Assembly (NCBI GenBank): GCA_947178235.1 | Contig: CAMWXQ010000040.1 | Coordinates: forward strand, 1-7,957 | Length of the DNA stretch: 7,957 bases | Reading direction: 5' to 3' | Source of the DNA: an uncultured Muribaculaceae bacterium | Lineage (GTDB): Bacteria > Bacteroidota > Bacteroidia > Bacteroidales > Muribaculaceae | Shown: positions 6,049 to 7,957 of the stretch, one piece after another | Position numbering within the stretch: position 1 is the stretch's first letter | Layout: the number at the start of each line of letters is the position of its first letter | Translations under genes and position numbers: made by a program | The notes under the pieces: model-generated | Databases searched by the model: none | What the model saw: the letters and a program-made list of their open reading frames with translations, nothing else | Told to the model about the DNA's origin: nothing

Positions 6049-7084
6049 ACGCATGTTGATCGAGTCGTATTTCCGAGTTGAATTTGAGAATTGGGTCATC
6101 TGGCCTCACCGCAAAAATTGACTGAACATCATATAGTTTACCTTGACAAATTTTTTGATACAAAACAAAGTCATCGTTTATAGAACACATTTTATCCCTA
6201 CAATTGTCACAGATTCTCATAACAGGGTTGCTTTCATCCAACCCGTATACCCGGAAGACAGAGTATAGAATGTCATTCTCCGCCACAAATTTCATCTCTT
6301 GAGTGGAGAATATCATGGGTGTAGAGAACATATACCGGGTAGTTTTTACATCGATAAACCTCTCTTTGGAATCAAGCTGACGGATTATGAAGTCAAATGG
6401 AAGTCCGGACTCTGATGACTTATTCATCCATTGAAAACCAGATATTAAGGATTCTCTATTCAAATATTCCAGATATCTGTTTGCGGCTTCTTCTCCTTTG
6501 AGACCCGTGTCATGAAATTTCTTGATAGCCCTTTCGAGGTCGATTCTTCTGAATTTGGTCGACCGCGGCATGCCTTGGGCCGATATTTCCAATTCAGCTA
6601 AGATAGCTTTATTGGTACTGTTGAATCGTTCTGTGATATACCGCAGAGATTCTCTCGAAAAGGTATTGGTTCGAGAAATGCAGCCCGACGAAGTGAAAAA
6701 TTGATGATCGTCGCTTCCCTCTTTCATGAGAATGAATACGAGCTCATTGTTGTCGAGGCTGAACCAGAGAAGAAAGAAATCATCATTATTCCCATACGCG
6801 ATGGAACGTATTTTCCGCACTATGGAATTTGATTCACCATATCTGATTTTCGGACTTCGGTATGTACCATCGGGAACTTCGATTCTATCAAAGTAACAAT
6901 TGAGCCTAAAACATTTATCTTCAAAAACGAGGTACGATTCTCTGATTTCGTTGACATTATTGAGGTGATGCAAAACACCTTCGTAAAGTCCGATATGTGT
7001 TTGGTGGCTTGTTCCTCTTCCGAGATCTGCGTCAGTTAGACGTTTGAAGCCAAATATGTTTTCTGGGTGAATGTTGAAAATCAT
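6047..7084 (-). CDS. Putative type II restriction endonuclease: EcoRII-N/B3-like domain plus DUF3883-like PD-(D/E)XK nuclease
   Basis: The 345-residue protein is encoded right after a C5 methyltransferase, overlapping it by 4 nt (ATGA), the classic layout of a type II restriction pair. The C-terminal part, about 190-285, fits a PD-(D/E)XK nuclease of the DUF3883 type: GEEAANRYLEYL at 197-208, GLPFDFII with D231, FIDVKTT with D245 and K247, then a TQE motif at 261-263 and YSVFRVYGL at 274-282. The N-terminal part (FGFKRLTDADLG, SHQTHIGLY, residues about 11-34) closely recalls the start of the EcoRII effector domain, a B3-like DNA-binding pseudobarrel. The RSPKIRYGESNS segment at 76-87 would be its second DNA-contact loop. 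Cysteines 292, 295 and 300 might bind a metal. Low GC (33% in 6901-6960) suggests horizontal acquisition. The nuclease call is well supported, the N-terminal fold is moderately supported, and the recognition site is unknown. Confidence 0.75.
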   Translation of the reverse strand: MIFNIHPENIFGFKRLTDADLGRGTSHQTHIGLYEGVLHHLNNVNEIRESYLVFEDKCFRLNCYFDRIEVPDGTYRSPKIRYGESNSIVRKIRSIAYGNNDDFFLLWFSLDNNELVFILMKEGSDDHQFFTSSGCISRTNTFSRESLRYITERFNSTNKAILAELEISAQGMPRSTKFRRIDLERAIKKFHDTGLKGEEAANRYLEYLNRESLISGFQWMNKSSESGLPFDFIIRQLDSKERFIDVKTTRYMFSTPMIFSTQEMKFVAENDILYSVFRVYGLDESNPVMRICDNCRDKMCSINDDFVLYQKICQGKLYDVQSIFAVRPDDPILKFNSEIRLDQHA

Positions 7085-7957
7085 GTATTCTTAAAGTTTG
7101 GATAGACGAAAATATAGAATAATATTGCGTATATTACATTTATGCTTACAGCATTGCCTGCTTGCCTGTATAATGCTCCGTCTGAGACTTTCTGTTGTCT
7201 TGCATTTTCCACAAACGATGGTGGAAATCCTTGTAGAGCAAATGCCTCAGTTGGCGTAATCCTTCTAATCGGTTGTTTCGCAAGATCTTCTTTTGAAAAA
7301 AAGATCTCAGCGTATTCTTTGGGATGGTCAGCATGTATAAAATCATCACTGTAATAGTTGTCTTGACATGCCCTGTGCATTTTATGCATCGTTGCCGTCA
7401 AGGGACGCGCAATCAATTGATTGATTTCAGACTTGCTTACAAAGTTCTTTGATCCATTTGCAAGAATTGTAGGTTTTATCCTTTCGCTCAGATAATATTT
7501 CTGAGGGACACTACGGGAGAGTATGTCTATGACAGTATTCTGCTTTGCAATGGATTTAAAATTTTCTATGTTGGTATGGAATATATCTTTGATGACCTTG
7601 TTACAGAAGGTGAAACCGGGAGGCATCTTGACCGTAGTCGCAAAAATTATCAATCTGCTTCTTTTCTGGGCGAGTTTGAAGTCCATGGAATTGAACAAAT
7701 CATGATATACGGTGTAACCGAGGTCTGTAAGTCTCCTGATCACCTCAGCGAATGTCTTTCCTTTGTCGTGAGTCACGAGATTCTTGACATTCTCCAACAA
7801 TACGTATTGGGGCATCTTTCTTTTTAGAATCTTTTCAATTTCAAAAAACATCATTCCCCTATCGTCATTGAATCCAAGTTGTTTGCCCATCATACTGAAA
7901 GACTGACATGGAAAGCCACCAGTCAACAACGTGAAATCCAACTCATCATAATTAGAC
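7081..7957 (-). CDS. DNA (cytosine-5) methyltransferase, N-terminus cut by the window
   Basis: The frame is open from the right edge (first full codon 7956-7954) to the stop at 7083-7081, showing 291 residues. The catalytic motif IV GGFPCQSFS carries the nucleophile C17 (visible numbering). Motif VI is LLENV at 53-57, motif VIII QKRSR at 97-101, motif IX RRITPTEAFALQGFP at 231-245 and motif X YRQAGNAVS at 263-271. Motifs I-III, the S-adenosylmethionine-binding start of about 70 residues, lie beyond the window. A TTG at 7941 would place the catalytic motif almost at the N-terminus, so it is not the real start. The enzyme transfers a methyl group to C5 of cytosine in its target, protecting host DNA from the endonuclease encoded next to it. 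The target-recognition region lies roughly between 105 and 225; the specificity cannot be read. Composition is AT-rich like its partner. Confidence 0.95.
   Translation of the reverse strand, partial: SNYDELDFTLLTGGFPCQSFSMMGKQLGFNDDRGMMFFEIEKILKRKMPQYVLLENVKNLVTHDKGKTFAEVIRRLTDLGYTVYHDLFNSMDFKLAQKRSRLIIFATTVKMPPGFTFCNKVIKDIFHTNIENFKSIAKQNTVIDILSRSVPQKYYLSERIKPTILANGSKNFVSKSEINQLIARPLTATMHKMHRACQDNYYSDDFIHADHPKEYAEIFFSKEDLAKQPIRRITPTEAFALQGFPPSFVENARQQKVSDGALYRQAGNAVSINVIYAILFYIFVYPNFKNT

Noticed and set aside
7081..7941. Treating the methyltransferase as a complete gene starting at the TTG at 7941
   Set aside because: The frame stays open to the window edge and the SAM-binding motifs I-III are absent, so the gene is partial and begins outside.
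1..7957. tRNA or rRNA genes, CRISPR arrays, insertion sequences or integrase
   Set aside because: No tRNA-like cloverleaf, regularly spaced repeats, transposase motifs or flanking direct repeats were seen by eye on either strand.

Overview
The window looks like a chromosomal segment of a Bacteroidota bacterium, most likely a fairly GC-rich member of the Bacteroidales. Three things point there: two upstream regions carry the Bacteroidota -7 promoter motif TAnnTTTG (as TAACTTTG), gene starts lack clear Shine-Dalgarno sequences, and the lysC-lysA proteins look like those of this phylum. The placement below phylum is inference. All seven supported genes lie on the minus strand, so transcription runs from high to low coordinates.

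In transcription order: (1) 7957-6047 holds a two-gene restriction-modification operon. It has a C5-cytosine DNA methyltransferase whose 5' end is cut by the window, overlapped by 4 nt by a putative restriction endonuclease. The endonuclease appears to join an EcoRII-N-like (B3-type) DNA-recognition domain to a DUF3883-like PD-(D/E)XK nuclease. (2) 5959-1458 is a GC-rich housekeeping operon of aspartate kinase (lysC), diaminopimelate decarboxylase (lysA, 4-nt overlap) and an OPT-family oligopeptide transporter 45 nt downstream. It has its own promoter in front of lysC and a perfect 14-bp hairpin after the transporter. (3) 1337-528 is a solitary, AT-richer KilA-N-domain gene. A tiny in-frame reading frame starts directly after its stop codon. 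(4) 375-1 is the 5' part of an nrnA-type DHH phosphoesterase, with a promoter abutting a small terminator-like hairpin.

The lysC-lysA enzymes open and close the diaminopimelate/lysine route, and the transporter would bring in peptides as another amino-acid source. The restriction operon and the KilA-N gene are accessory by composition. Sampled 60-base lines give about 33% GC at 6901-6960 and 42% at 541-600, against 60% at 3181-3240, so the core block appears flanked by two acquired modules. The most notable item is the domain architecture of the restriction endonuclease.
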